NCBI GenBank assembly: GCA_019828545.1
Contig: JACVRA010000073.1
Span: forward strand, 62,001-126,000
Direction of reading: 5' to 3'
DNA length: 64,000 nucleotides
Origin: Paracamarosporium sp. OC-R06-R3
Taxonomy: Eukaryota > Ascomycota > Dothideomycetes > Pleosporales > Didymosphaeriaceae
The notes beneath the pieces were generated by a model. The model was not told the DNA's origin. It saw only the letters and a list, made by a program, of their open reading frames with translations, and did not search any database. This document shows, one piece after another, positions 46,250 through 58,380 of this stretch (the first letter of the stretch is position 1; each line of letters begins with the position of its first letter). The translations under genes and the position numbers were made by a program.

Positions 46250-47013
46250 GCCGCATGCACTAGGAGGAACGCGACTCGAATGGACGGTATGGATGTTATT
46301 AGTGTGAGATTCCCGATAGCGGCAAAAGGTGGGACTGCCCTTCCACCGCTGACATGCGCTAAAAGACGATGGTATCGGCAAATTATGCATATTGAAAGAC
46401 CGCTCCCTGGAATTCCATATGATTTTGGCGATAACCAATATTTCTGGAGTGAGTGCTACGAGGGCTTGAAGAGAGAGCTAGTTAGATACCGAAGGGAGAC
46501 GGGAGGCGAATGGGCAGATACCTCATTTAGCATAGTAAGCACGTCTATTTATACCTAATAAGTAGTCTACAGCTAGCATGCTAATCCAACGCAGACTTTT
46601 TCTGAATACATCTGTAAGTAAGCATAGACGGATTTCTTCAAAGGTAAAAGTCTAGCTGTAGTTGATGTTATCTATATTATCCTATCATCATTTTTCAGGG
46701 CTTTTGATCAAGGCTATCTAGTTAGCCACCTTTCTTACTTGAATCCAACTGCACGATCATCTCCATTAACATCCACTCCGATTTCTCGCTAGCTAATGGG
46801 TCCCGTTCCGCTTCGAGCTGAGGCCTTGCTTACGCTAGGTAGCTTAGGTGTTTTATAAGTGAATGTTTTATGACAAAGAGAAGGATATGCGAGGTACAAA
46901 ATGTAAAGATCAATGCAGCTTTGACGGACAAAGATGGCAACTTTCAGCAGAACTTCGAATGCTAATAATAGTATGTATAAGGATAGAAACCCACATCGGT
47001 GGAATCGAATATA
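46250..47013. other. spacer with one small unsupported open frame
   Basis: The 764 bp separate convergent HET-protein and Yos9 genes. A 92-codon frame from an ATG at 46280 (contains GIPYDFGDNQYFWSECYEGL) starts only 31 bp after the HET stop. It has no homology that I recognise and no good splice link to the HET gene, so it is not called. Confidence 0.4.
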
Positions 47014-48749
47014 CTATAACTCGTCCTTGTAGACCTCCTCACTGCCCTCTTGGCTATCCGCACCAACCTCATCATCTTGTGCATCATACGCATCACCCGC
47101 AGCCTCTTTGTCACTACTACTCATCCCCTTCGGCTTCTCCTTTTCCTTTCCCCCCTTCTTCCCATCCTTCTTCTCCTCATCCGGTTCAATAAACTCGATA
47201 AGCCTATACTCCCGCTGCCCCTGGGGTGTCTCAATCAAATCCAACCTCCACTCCTTCTTCCCCGCAATCTTCTTGCTGTTCCGCTCCAGCTTCTCCACGT
47301 CCCTGACTTCCATGCCCACCTTCTTCAGCTCCTCTTTACTCATCATTTTTCCTTCGCTGGTGACCAAGGTACCAAGGAACGTCTCTTTCCCGCCGCCGAC
47401 AATGATGCCTTTTTCGATGACTTTGCCTTCGCCGCCGACTAGTGCTTGCGCGCCGACCTCGATGCCGCCAATGATAGGGCCGCGTTTCGTTGAACCAGAG
47501 AGCCCAGGGTCCATGGCGCGGAGAGGGTTTGAGGCCTCGTGGGCGGCAAGGGCCGCGAGGAGTTCGGATTGGTGGACTTTGTCCTCCAGGCGAGCAAGAT
47601 CCCAGTCGTCCACTTCGGATGGCGCAAGGACTGGTTGGCAGGTTATTGGGTGCGCGAGGTTTTCTTGTGGGGGTTGGAAGGCGACATCGTTGCAGAGGCG
47701 GGGCGTGTAGATGATCATTAGGTAGGAGCACGTGCTGACTTCTTTGATCATTGCGATCTTGTCCATGGGCTGAGGGTGGCAATGGAACTAAATGTGAGGT
47801 TAGCATGAGGGAAAGACTGAGGATAGAGCGGTAGGTGGAGTTGGCTTACCTGTACTTCGATCTTACGTTCCCTACCCGTAAGATCACACTCAGTACCGCC
47901 TGTCAATCGCTGTACCATGTACCTGCTTGCGCCTTTCGTTTCCAATCGCGGAAGATCGACGCCTGTCTCCTGTTTGCTTTCTGGATCCGCCTTGCCCTGC
48001 TTTGTATTGCCCTCGTCATCCAGATCTCTTGTTTCCTGCTCGCTGCCGAGTGTTTTCCTCTCCTCGATCTTCTTCTCTTTATCCTTCTCGGTGAATCTCC
48101 CTAGGATGAAGCTGTTCACAGCGGGATCCTCCACAGGCGGATATATCGGCGCACCACCGCGCCCTGGTGGCAGCTGATGGAATTGCTTGACGTAATCCTT
48201 ATAGCAGAAGCTATAGCTCCACCATCCGCTAAGGTAGTATATGCAGTCGCCCTTCATTCCGTCCAATAATTCTCCGCCGCGACTCGACGCGCGCACAAGC
48301 TCCTTCTCTTCTTCGGCTTTTGCTTCCTCGGGCGACACGGTGCTGTTCTGGGGCACATCTTCCGGAAAGACGGGAATGCTGCAGAGGTAGCGTTGACCGT
48401 CTAATACCACGCGTTCGTATGTCAGGTCAAGTTCGTCGTTTCTTTGCGGTGGGTCGGACGACTGTTTCCCCGGTTTCGAGAGGTCTTGCGTAGCCTGCGA
48501 TATGGGTGTTGCGGAGCTCGTGCTGCGGGATACAGATTGCGAGAGGAGTGAAGTCGCTTCGTTTTCGGTAACGTATGTGTCTGGGAAGACAATCTCGTAC
48601 TGCGCCAATTGTTAGCAGCGAGCAACGCTGTCGAGCAATAGGTGAATGCGAACCTGCGGGAAAGCAAGCAAATCCTCGAAGACGCTAAACGAGTGCGGGC
48701 TAGCGAGCGCAATGCGCAAAACTGCTGGAAGTGCCCAGAAGTTCCTCAT
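47014..48749 (-). CDS. YOS9: Yos9/OS-9-like ER quality-control lectin
   Basis: Three exons (48749-48654, 48599-47850, 47787-47014; introns of 54 and 62 bp) give 539 residues. The N-terminus is signal-like (MRNFWALPAVLRIALASP). The mannose-6-phosphate receptor homology (MRH) domain is recognisable as CIYYLSGWWSYSFCYKDYVKQFHQ, then GGTECDLTGRERKIEVQFHC across the last intron, then STCSYLMIIYTPRLC. A long acidic/Lys-rich tail ends in YKDEL, an ER-retrieval signal. Yos9 recognises trimmed N-glycans on misfolded luminal proteins and passes them to the Hrd1 ligase for ER-associated degradation. The start is the only ATG before the hydrophobic segment. Confidence 0.92.
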
Positions 48750-49581
48750 GGTGGGGGGATTTGGTGGAGAAGAATGGGAGAGAGCAAGTAGGGCTACGGC
48801 GTACGCTGGTGCAGCTTAGAGACAGATGTCATCACGCGCGGCTACCGAATATGGCTAGCGGAGATTTACATCACTCCCCAGACGGTTGATTAAGCACAAC
48901 AGACCAATACTGACAACCCAGTTTTTACACTTTTTGGTCTTTCCCTTAAAAATACTTCCAACATATCTTCTTTTCATTCCTGCCACCTAGTCGTCCCGGC
49001 GCTAGAGATCCATTCCCGACACGCCGCAGATCCATATGCTCGTGTCTGGAGTGCCTTAAAAGCGGATCGTCTTGATACTGAGGAGGAAATAGAAGAAAAG
49101 AAAAATAAATCAAAAAAGAACAGTGGGCAATCGCACGCCTCCCGGTTCGAACACCCGGTCGGTCGGTCTCTCACCCAAAGTCCAGGTAATAATACACGTA
49201 GACAAAGCGCACTACCAACGTTGCCAGACGATGGTGAGGTCGATTGTGCTAATATATCTAATTTTAAAATACATATACCCCTTGCAAAAACTAGAACAAA
49301 TGTAGAGCCATTGGTGTTTGTTTGTTTGTGTGCGGCTGCACGCCACTCATTCACTCACAGAAATATTTAGTAAATGAATGCAGATGTAGTTGATTGGAAT
49401 TCCATTGATATAAATCTACTTGATGGGGTAATTAATATCACGCCCAGATACTCCGCTCCGAACTTCAGACCCAAAACCGTTGCAATGCAAAACATAAACA
49501 TACGAAAACCGTGTTATGTGCAATGAGTCCGCCGGCGCCCGCTAAAAAGTATACATGTGCTGAATTGCCAGCCGTTCATTC
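48750..49581. other. spacer with a degenerate tRNA-like patch
   Basis: The 832 bp hold the promoter of YOS9 and the 3' flank of the checkpoint kinase. On the minus strand an A-box-like TGGCAACGTTGG (49226-49215) and B-box-like GTGTTCGAACC (49154-49144) occur 60 bp apart, but no acceptor stem or anticodon arm can be drawn. Confidence 0.4.
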
Positions 49582-52500
49582 TCAGAACTTCGCACCGTAG
49601 AGAACCTTGAAGCTCTCCCCCGCGGCACGAGGCTGCTTGCCGTTGCCATGATAGAACTCACATTTGAACTTCAGACACTCGTTAGTGCGTGGGTTGTGAT
49701 ACACCTGGATGATGTCGCCCGAGTGCAAATTGCCAAATATGGCCCGGCCTTTTTCGTCCTTCTGCCGGATGTGCTTGCCGTTGACGCTGAGACCGGATGT
49801 CGCAGATGTGAAGATGCCAGTTTGCAGGTCCTCCACGTTTGTCCAATCCTTGCCGTTCTGCGAGAGCTCTTGCACATTCACGCCGCTCGGAGACCACCAG
49901 AAGATATGAAAGGCTGTCTTAGGGATACGAGTATCTTTACTGTCCTCGTACACGATTGTGTTGGTTTTCAAGCGACCCCAGGATGTGTTACGCTGGTCGA
50001 TGTTAAGGACAAGCGAAGGATCAAATGAGTCGAGCGTGGCCACCAGTTTGCCGACTCGGCGTGGCGGATATTTAAAACTAGGTTCAGTGGGTAGCGTTGG
50101 GCTAGCGTTTACCGGAAGAGCTGTAGCTGAAGCAACAGTAGCTTCACTGTCCCTATGAGCAGACTGGTGCATCGTGTCCTCAAGCCCGGAGGCACCGGCT
50201 GTGGTGTCCTGCTGTTGCGCACCGAAATCATAACCACTCACTCTCTGAGCGTACTCGAGGTTGTGTGTTGAGGGGTCAGCAGGGTCATAGAAGAAGGAAG
50301 GGGTCTTCGGAAGAGTGATGAGCCGATTTTGTATCGGTGGTCTCGCCCTTGGTGTCGGTTCGCTGCTCTGGCTAGGATCTTTCTGAGAATATCCGAGTGA
50401 GCTATGTTGCGGGATTTCCGGCGTCTTGGGTGTAGCCGGTTCGTTCGGAGTCTGTTGACCCGATCCTGTAGATTGAGGCGAAGCCATGTTCAACTCTCGT
50501 ACCCCAGATTCAGCGCCAAAGAGACTGGACGAGGAGATGCCTCGGTCGAGCGTTGGCGTATTCCCAGTCGAAGCCTGGCTCCTTCGCTTACCATGAGAGT
50601 TTGGAGCTCCTGATTCGACAGACTCATCATTCGAGAGGGCTTCATTTGCGTGCACATCTAAAACGCCAGAGCTCTCCAAAGCAGATTGTCCAATCTCACC
50701 AAACAAACGATGCGCGTGCGTTGCCTTGGGCATAGGCTGAAAGCTTTCATCTGCAACAACCAATTCCATATCTGATTGGGGTGACGGAGCGGCGCTGGAC
50801 TCATCCTCGTGATCCCGCATCTGATACCGTGGAAACAGGGGATCATGGCGAATGCGCTTCGATTCTCGGGGGTCAATAAGATGTTCAAACTCCTCGTCAG
50901 ACAGCACATCAGGTTCACCAAAATCTTGGATCTCTTCCTTGATACTGAGCTGTGATAGCTGGTGTTCAGCTTCGGACTCAGACTCGTCCTCCTCAACAAT
51001 TGACTCCAGGGTGGGATCATCAGGAATGTTCGCGCCATCTTTGAGCCATGGATGACGCAGGCATTGAATCTCCGTAGGACGCTGAGACGGGTCTCTCCTT
51101 AGCATTTGTGTGAGCAAGTCGATGCAAGCGTCTGACACGTTTCGTGCTTTGAGAGGGCTTATGTCCAATTCCTTCTCCATAATGTAGTTGAACATGGCTT
51201 GGCCGGTGGAATCTTGTTTACCTTCAAAAGGTGGTTCACCGCAAAGAGCGTTCCAGAGCACACCTCCCAGAGACCAGATGTCACAGGCTGAGCTATATGC
51301 CTTGTCCACTCCACGCCGACGCTTCTTGGACTGTTTGTAGAATGGAAAGACCTCCGGAGCACAATATAGGAGAGTTCCACAGAAAGTTTTCAAAAAGGTG
51401 TCTTCGTGTTGAACCATCTTGGACAGACCAAAGTCAGATAGCTTTACCTGCAGTGGGTCTAGCTCCGAAATCAGAATGTTATCCGGCTTGATGTCACGGT
51501 GCGTGACGTTCTGAGAATGTAGGTGAGCAAGAGCGCTGAGAACCTGCTGGGCTAAGGGCCGGACCAGTTCCTCGGCGATAGTATCACGTTCCATTTGCTT
51601 ACGTTCCATAAGCTTACGCAGATCACCGTAAGGCGCGTACTCCATGATGATGTACAGGTAGTCGCCTTGATCGTGGTAGTCGATGAATTGGACGACGTTC
51701 GGATGTTTCAGGTTCCTCATAATTGACAGCTCGTTTTCGACTTTTTTGTCAAGCCGACCATCCTTCATAAACCTTCGCTTTTCAAGCTCTTTGGCTGCGA
51801 GAACGGTCCCATTCATCTTGGTAGCAATTTTGTAAACAGTTGCGAACGCGCCTTTGCCGAGCTCACCTGGAGTTGTGTTAACTTCGTCTGTTATGGATGA
51901 GAAAATTGGAACGCACCCATGATAGTGTAGTCATTCCCGCCGTTCCACCTCATTAGATTCTGATAGTGCTGTTTTTGAAGCCGCAACACTCTATCCCGTT
52001 CTTGTCCCGTGAAGCATTCGCTCATGAAAGCTCTCTTGTTTTCTTCGAACCGCCAAACCTGCGCCTGTGAGGACCGAGGTGGAATGCGCACATGGAACCG
52101 AATCATCTCATTATCGTTCGCACTATTAGCAATAATGATTTCTGTGTTTGTGGTCAGCACACGGGTTTTCTCGCAACGCGGATCTTTGCTCTTCAACACG
52201 GTGTTGTCGACTCGAGTCCCATTGGTGGATAAGTCCTCGAGCATAACCAGTCCTTCTGCATTAAGATAGATGCGGAAGTGTTGGTTGCTGATCCGCTTCC
52301 CCGAGTCTTGGCCAAAAACAATGTCTACTAGGGCGGCATTACGGCCGAAGACAAAGCCTGAGTACTTCTGTTTGAGGTGGCTTATGCTTGAAAAGCGAAG
52401 AGCAATATCTGCAGGCCGTTGCACAGATGTTCGCTCCCTATCGGGATAGGTACCGTCTTCTCCAATGATAATGGTCTCTTGCTCCTCGATATTGGTGACG

Positions 52501-52706
52501 TATGAGCCGATCTCATGGTACAAAACATGGTAGTCGCGGGTCAGTGCAGTCTGCTCCACAATTCGAGTGGCGGCCGGACTGCCTGCGACCAGCAAAAGAA
52601 AAATGTCAGCGGAGTCGCTATCATCAAGCCCAGAGTTGTCTTGGCCAAGGCGTCGTGGATCGAGCATTCGCTGAGTAGGTTGAGTGGGTTCTTCTTGCGA
52701 AGCCAT
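49582..52706 (-). CDS. checkpoint kinase Rad53/Cds1 (Chk2 family), FHA-kinase-FHA
   Basis: Two exons, 52706-51917 and 51866-49582 (50-bp intron, GTGCGT donor, CTCCAG acceptor), give 1024 residues. The N-terminus has two TQ sites (EEPTQPTQRM), likely targets of the ATR/ATM kinases. FHA1 is around residues 95-215 (FVFGRNAAL, RISNQHFRIYL, LEDLSTNGTRV). The kinase domain starts at GELGKGAFATVYK with the ATP lysine Lys289, HRDIKPDN (Asp388), DFGLSK (Asp408) and the activation loop TFCGTLLYCAPEVF. A disordered Ser/Pro/Gln-rich segment leads to a second FHA-like domain near 840-1020 (WGRLKTNTIVYED, GLSVNGKHI). Two FHA domains fit Rad53 rather than single-FHA Cds1. It acts in the nucleus in replication and DNA-damage signalling. 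Confidence 0.93.
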
Positions 52707-53765
52707 TGCAGAAGTTGCAACGGGACGATCCCCAGTACCGCTTCGAGATGTTTACAACGGAAGTTGGAAAGATTTTGAGGTTGAGGTTGAGGTTGATTCT
52801 ATTGGCGAAACCCAGATAAATAGGGGGCCGCGTGTTCAGGCAGCAAGTCACGAGCTTGACGCGCTGGCAAAGCTGACGCGATCGACGTGCTGTGAGAACG
52901 TGCTGGAGAAAGCAAAATGCGCAGTGATGAAAAGCGTTGATCCAGGACCAATCTTAAATAAGATGTAATCCGCGCGAGGAAGGATCTAGGCGTAAGCCAG
53001 TTGCAGCAGAGCAGCCAGTCTTTTCTACTTGTGTCGGCCAAGTTAATGGGACACTCCCAGCAAAATCCCTACCCGCAAGTTCGTATAACCCTTCTTCTCA
53101 CGTAGTCTCTCAAGATGACTTTTCACCACCAGCCTGCCTGCAGGGCCGAGGCCGCGCTTCCCGCCAGGCGTGTATACAAAGCAGTTTCCCTGCTCTCTCC
53201 AGAGTCGTTGTACCCTTTCATAAACAATAATCGAGATATCAGGTCACCGCGTTGGTCGCGTTCGTATGCGATGGTCGGACGTGACGACGATTATATGCGC
53301 AGTACAACTGGTGCTACAGAGACCGCTGATTGAAACGATATATGCAATAGCGCGAATTCAAGCTCGTAGATATATAGGAGCGTCTGGCTGCTGCGAAGGG
53401 TGCAGGAGAGGTGGGGAAAGAGTGTTGCCCTAGAAACGGGCCTTTTGCGACATTTGTCAGCGACCGTAGAGCTTCAGCACGCAAGAAGGATATGGCAGAG
53501 AAAGCGAGCTGGCGCACCTGTTTTGACGGCGACTGCAAGCACCCAAGCGAGGGTCCTGCGTGCAGAGGAACAAGACTCGAGAAAAGTCACGACTCTGAGA
53601 CTTGGGGTGAAGTCGAAGCTCGGACCACACGGGGCTCCAAGCCCTCTCATTGGTCAATGTGGATCCCATCGCAGCTTCCTCATTCGCAAGGCAACCACGT
53701 CGCCACCAAGTCACGTTTGCCTCCTACGCACCACGTAACAAATCGCCCATTACCTTGAATTGCTA
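52707..53765. other. intergenic region
   Basis: About 1.06 kb between the checkpoint kinase start and the 3' end of the second HET gene. Frames at 53115-53333 and 53400-53758 (+) are open by chance and carry no domain. Confidence 0.45.
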
Positions 53766-56358
53766 CTACACTAAAAAGGCCGTCCGGTATTTCAGTGGAG
53801 GAGGCTGCTCGTCATTCATTCCCAACAGATAACAGTGACCTACAACCTCATAGTAGCCATCAAAATCAACATAGTCAATGGGACCATTAGAACTCCGCAA
53901 AATCAAAGGTGTCGCCCCACCTGCAACATAGTATACTTTGTCTCCGGCACGGGTATCGGCTGGAGCAAGACCAACCTCACCGCGTTGGGTAAAAAATAGT
54001 CGCCGCGAGAGCGTGGCTGCCATGATCGAGGTGTCCATAGCCGCTATTTTCTGTCTTCGAGTCTTTGGCCTAACATTGAGATTCTGGATAGTATCGGTAA
54101 GCTGTCGCCTGGTTCATGAGGTTCCACAAAGAGAAGAAGAAAGGTGGGGAAAGAAGGGTTGTGAAGGCAACATTATGCCGCGCCAATTTGGTTCGGTACT
54201 GTGCTTGGAAAGTGAGAGTTCTTACCAATTCGTTACCAAATCTATTGGTGAGATCCTTGCGTATTTCCTGGAAAAAACTCTTCCATGGCACGTCTTCTCG
54301 GGTTACGTCCTTCGTTTGTTCCCCCCAGAGCAGACCGTAATTCTGAGCTAGCTTCTCAAGTATGACCCTCCGGCTGCCTTCGATTGGCGAAAGCTGTTCG
54401 CGAATCGTATTCGATTCATCGCTTTCAAAGAGATACTCTAGCAACGAGCCCAAAGTAGGCGTGCTCATGTCAAGATATAGGAGGCTTTTCCATGTCTCCG
54501 CCTCTTGTGATACCATCTTATTTAGATACATATCTTCGACTCTGTCATGGTACGTGTTGCTTGCCCAATCTTCTTCCCCGTCATCTTCGTGATCATTCGG
54601 ATACAGCCGCAAGCTGAAAGGCGATCTGGAAGATTCAATTGCCCATGAAACAAATGTGACCTCGTCCTTTGGTGCGGTTACGGCAACCACGTCTGAGACG
54701 AAAGGCACTATTTTGCAATTTATTTCAGCACATAAGAGATGCCAGAATCGTGTAATTGAGAAGCGTGCCTCGCCCGTCGATAATACATTCTCCATGGCAA
54801 TCCACCACTTGCTGATAGTCTCCCGACTAACGTCTGCGCTATCGCCCCACATCACTTCTTCGACTTGACCCACAACACCTCTGAGTGCGGCATGTACTGG
54901 TAAACCAGTGCGCTCACATTGTGTGTAATCAAATGGAATGTAGCTTTGCAATCCGATGACACTGTAAAGATGAACGGCCTCGGCCCGTATATCGTTGCTT
55001 TGTACACTGGGTGCGTTCCAATCCGGCACCCAGGTTGGTAGATCATGGCGGAACTTTCTGCCTATGTCTGTGCTTAACACAGCAAGAGATTGAGATTCGC
55101 GAATGATTTCCATTGTGGCTTTGGTGTATACTTCTTTTTCCCCCAAAGAGTAATCAGGGACGATTTCTGTTCCCTTTCCATTAGTCCTTACAAGTGAAAG
55201 TAGAGCATAAACTTTATCTCGCGGATCTGATGCGTTTCGGTTCCGGAATCTTTGAAGTATTCTTAACAACGACATTTCCTTTGGATCTGAGTATCTGTGA
55301 TAGAGTCTCATATGAAGCTCTAGATTGCCGGTTTGAAACTGTGGAATGCCGATTCGAGGTGAACAAGCAGTACGAAGGTCCTGAATATCGCGAACTTGAT
55401 TGCTAAAATCAACCAACACCCTCCACAGATCACGTGGAAGTGAACCAGCAACTCTTGCGCAACATGTTCCACTATGTTCTGCTAACATTAATGCAGCCTC
55501 AGCAAAAACACTCCAAGGAGCAGAGACGGACCCACAAATCATCAACGCGTCCTGTGGCATCGTGATTTCTTGGACAACCCATATCCTCTTCCACCACGGC
55601 GTCCATGGTGGATTCATCAACCTTCTTAGCGCCTCCAGGAGAGTCGTTTGTGCTTCTTTGTATTTTAAAGAGCCATGCGCGGATAGATAACCTAATCTGT
55701 CGAGATGCGTGTCGGTCCCCAACGCGCGCACAAAAGTGAAGACATCCAGTGTTGTAAACACCTTATTGTCTGAACCGATCTTATGTTTCTCTACCGTTTC
55801 TTGAACACTAAGAAGCTTTTGAACACTCGGTAGATCGCGGTTGTCCCCATATAAGCATGCAATCTCATGTGTCTCGTTGTTGCGTCTGCTGTCCCCCAAA
55901 CCATCACCCAAGTAGACCACTACGCTCGCACACGACTGGTAAATTCGGCCCATTAGCTCTACCTGATGTGTTCTCTCTTCAGTATCATCTTGATTGATTG
56001 ATAGCGCATCTATCCAGATGACGAGTCCCTGTTCATATCTCAGCCGGAGATGACGAAGTGCGCTTTCGAGATTGACAGTTGCAGCGAACGGTTCCCCGTT
56101 CAGTAATATCTGTCTTGTGACCCTACGGGATCCCCAGACATATGAGAGAGCGTAGTATTTAGGTTGGTCGCCAAGAGATGTCCGTTGGAGCTCGCAGCGT
56201 ATGGGATCGTCCCATTGACCTGGAAGGAGCTTTACGAGGCGTATCTCATCACTGTGGAGTCGACCCCCCGCATATACTTCTGTGCTCATTGCGATGAGTA
56301 TATATTCTTCAATGCTTGAAAAATGTAAATTGTACAAATCTATGGTGATTTGGGCCAT
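53766..56358 (-). CDS. HET-domain protein, 805 residues
   Basis: Two exons, 56358-54226 and 54050-53766, joined by a 175-bp intron (GTAAGA donor, GACAG acceptor) in phase 0. The HET domain is complete: KYYALSYVWGSRRVTRQILL, LRLRYEQGLVIWIDALSINQDDTEER, and VELMGRIYQSCASVVVYLGD. WTPWWKRIWVVQEITMPQDAL and SDPRDKVYALLSLV are the typical central blocks. The second exon supplies the usual C-terminal module (RLFFTQRGEVGLAPADTRAGDKVYYVAGG and VVGHCYLLGM), supporting the join; without it the first exon would run on to a stop at 54070. A start at 56289 (MSTEVYAGG) is an alternative. Function in fusion incompatibility is inferred from the family only. Confidence 0.9.
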
Positions 56359-56918
56359 GCAATGCGTCGTCTATATATGCTGGATGCATGCTTGACCGGT
56401 CACACTACTGCGCCATCCTTCACGCGGTCGGCTTGCATGGCGGGGACGATCACGACAGACTCCTGTGCCTTCGCGCGTCCCCATGCAAGCCTTCCATTCA
56501 TCACAGATATTGACAACGTTCACCCCCAGTGGCGCAAGACACGTGAGAGAGCTATGCACGCGTCCAGTCTACCGCGACGCTTGTGTACCTTGGTACAACA
56601 GTAGGCTCGAATTGGGTCGCAGGGCCGAAACCGTTGTGCCTCGGCAACTCTCCATCGCTCTCACCGAACCCCACACCCCCTTACAAACCACCATCACCCC
56701 AACAATAGCTCGGTAGCCAAGATCATCCGTGCATACTGCCAACATAAAGCTCCGGTGCCGCGATTCTAGAATCGAATCTGGATCGTCTTTTTTTCTGTCA
56801 CACCTTGCCTACGTCACCGGCTTTGACAGAATAGTAATCGCCGACAAGAGCTCACCGTCCCAGCGGACTTGCCGGTGGCATCTTCCTCCTTCTCCAACCG
56901 TTAGCATAAACCCACAAA
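56359..56918. other. bidirectional promoter region
   Basis: The 560 bp separate the divergent HET (-) and reductase (+) genes. No coding sequence was found; the last 100 bp are pyrimidine-rich leader. Confidence 0.45.
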
Positions 56919-58105
56919 ATGCCCTCATATACATCCATTCACTTGGCTGAACGCCCCAAAGACAAGATTATCCCAGGCAAGACGTTCTCCGCCAAGCAAA
57001 ACCCCGTACCCAACACCTCCAGCCTGAAAGATGGCGAAGTCCTCTTCCAATCCCTCTACCTCTCTCTCGACCCTGCAATGCGCGGCTGGCTAAATGACGC
57101 CCGCTCCTACGTGCCACCCGTCCAAATTGGCGAATTGATGCGCGGCGCCGCAATTGGTCTCATCGTCGCGTCAAAATCCCAAAACTTGCCTGTCGGAACG
57201 TATGCCAGCGGCTCCGTAGGTTGGACTGAGTATGCTGTCGTCAAAGACAAGCAGCTACAGAAGCTGGACTTACCTAACGGTGCGGTACCGACTGATGCCC
57301 TCAGCGTGCTGGGTTTGACGGGGCTGACGGCGTATTTTGGGATTTTGGACGTAGGGCAGGTGAAGAAGGGGGACTTTGTCGTTGTCTCGGGTGCCGCGGG
57401 TGCCACGGGGAGTGTAGTAGGTCAGATTGCAAAGATCAAGGGGGCGACGGTTTTGGGCATTGCGGGCGGAGATGATAAGGTGAAGTGGTTGAAGGAGGAG
57501 CTTGGTTTCGACGACGCGTTGAACTACAAGGACCCGGGGTTTGCGAAAAAGTTCAAGGAGGCAACGAAGGGTTTGATTGATGTCTATTTTGACAATGGTG
57601 AGCTCTATCCTAAACAACTCAACAACTGCGACTGACCGTAACAGTGGGCGGAGATATCCTCGAGTTGGCGCTCTCCAGGGCAAAGCCGCACGCTAGGTTT
57701 GTCATGTGTGGTGCTATTAGCCAATATAACAACAGCAAACCTCAGGGGCCTAAAGTAAGTGGAGAAACTCACTATTGTACACACAAGCTAATTGTTAAAG
57801 AACTACACCATGGTTATAGCAATGCGAATACGCATGCAAGGTTTCATTGTCTTCGACTACGAAAAGCAGTATCCTGAGGCGCGGAAGCAGCTTGCACAGT
57901 GGCTCTCGGAAGGCAAACTGAAGCGAAAGGAAACAGTCGTCAAGGGTGGCCTGACAAAAGCGGAACAGGCACTTGTGGACTTGTATAATGGTGTGAATAC
58001 TGGTACATTCACTTGCTCAACATCATTGATAGCAGTATACTAACGCAAACAGGAAAACTACTTGTCGAAGTTGCGAAGCCTGAGGACGTAAAGGCAAAGT
58101 TGTAA
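56919..58105 (+). CDS. NADP-dependent alkenal/prostaglandin reductase-type MDR protein
   Basis: Four exons (56919-57597, 57645-57754, 57801-58002, 58053-58105; introns of 46-50 bp) give 347 residues, all in frame. It is a zinc-free medium-chain reductase: DGEVLFQSLYLSLDPAMRGWL at the N-terminus, LGLTGLTAYFGILDVGQVKKG, the nucleotide-binding VVSGAAGATGSVVGQIAK, DVYFDNVGGDILE and FVMCGAISQYNN, with MQGFIVFDY in the substrate lobe. Relatives reduce C=C bonds of alkenals, leukotriene or prostaglandin derivatives and help detoxify reactive carbonyls. The length and motif order are normal; cytosolic. Confidence 0.92.
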
Positions 58106-58380
58106 ATTAGGTGCACGAATTGTACGACTATGAGCTTAAGGCCAATTGATATATCTTGACTACTCATCGACGTAGTAACCCTCATACAATTCGTGTTCAC
58201 GTCATCAATTAGAATAGCTCAACATTATAGCACCGCGATATCACAACCATAATTCAACCCATGAACCCGCCAAACCCACTTCTAAACCCAGCTCCTCCAC
58301 CCTCACCGTCTATCACCATCGTGTCTAACCTGAATCATCGGCCGAGTAACAAAACCCTGCAAAACATCATTAGCTTCACC

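Noticed and set aside
46280..46558. 92-codon frame just after the HET-protein stop
   Set aside because: No recognised family, and the only possible intron linking it to the HET gene would be about 29 bp, too short.
47108..47710. 200-codon + strand frame
   Set aside because: It is antisense to YOS9 and is Ser/Phe/Pro-rich with no domain.
49144..49226. Possible tRNA gene on the minus strand
   Set aside because: A-box and B-box resemble Pol III promoters, but the acceptor stem does not pair, the T-arm has several mismatches and no anticodon arm forms even when an intron is allowed.
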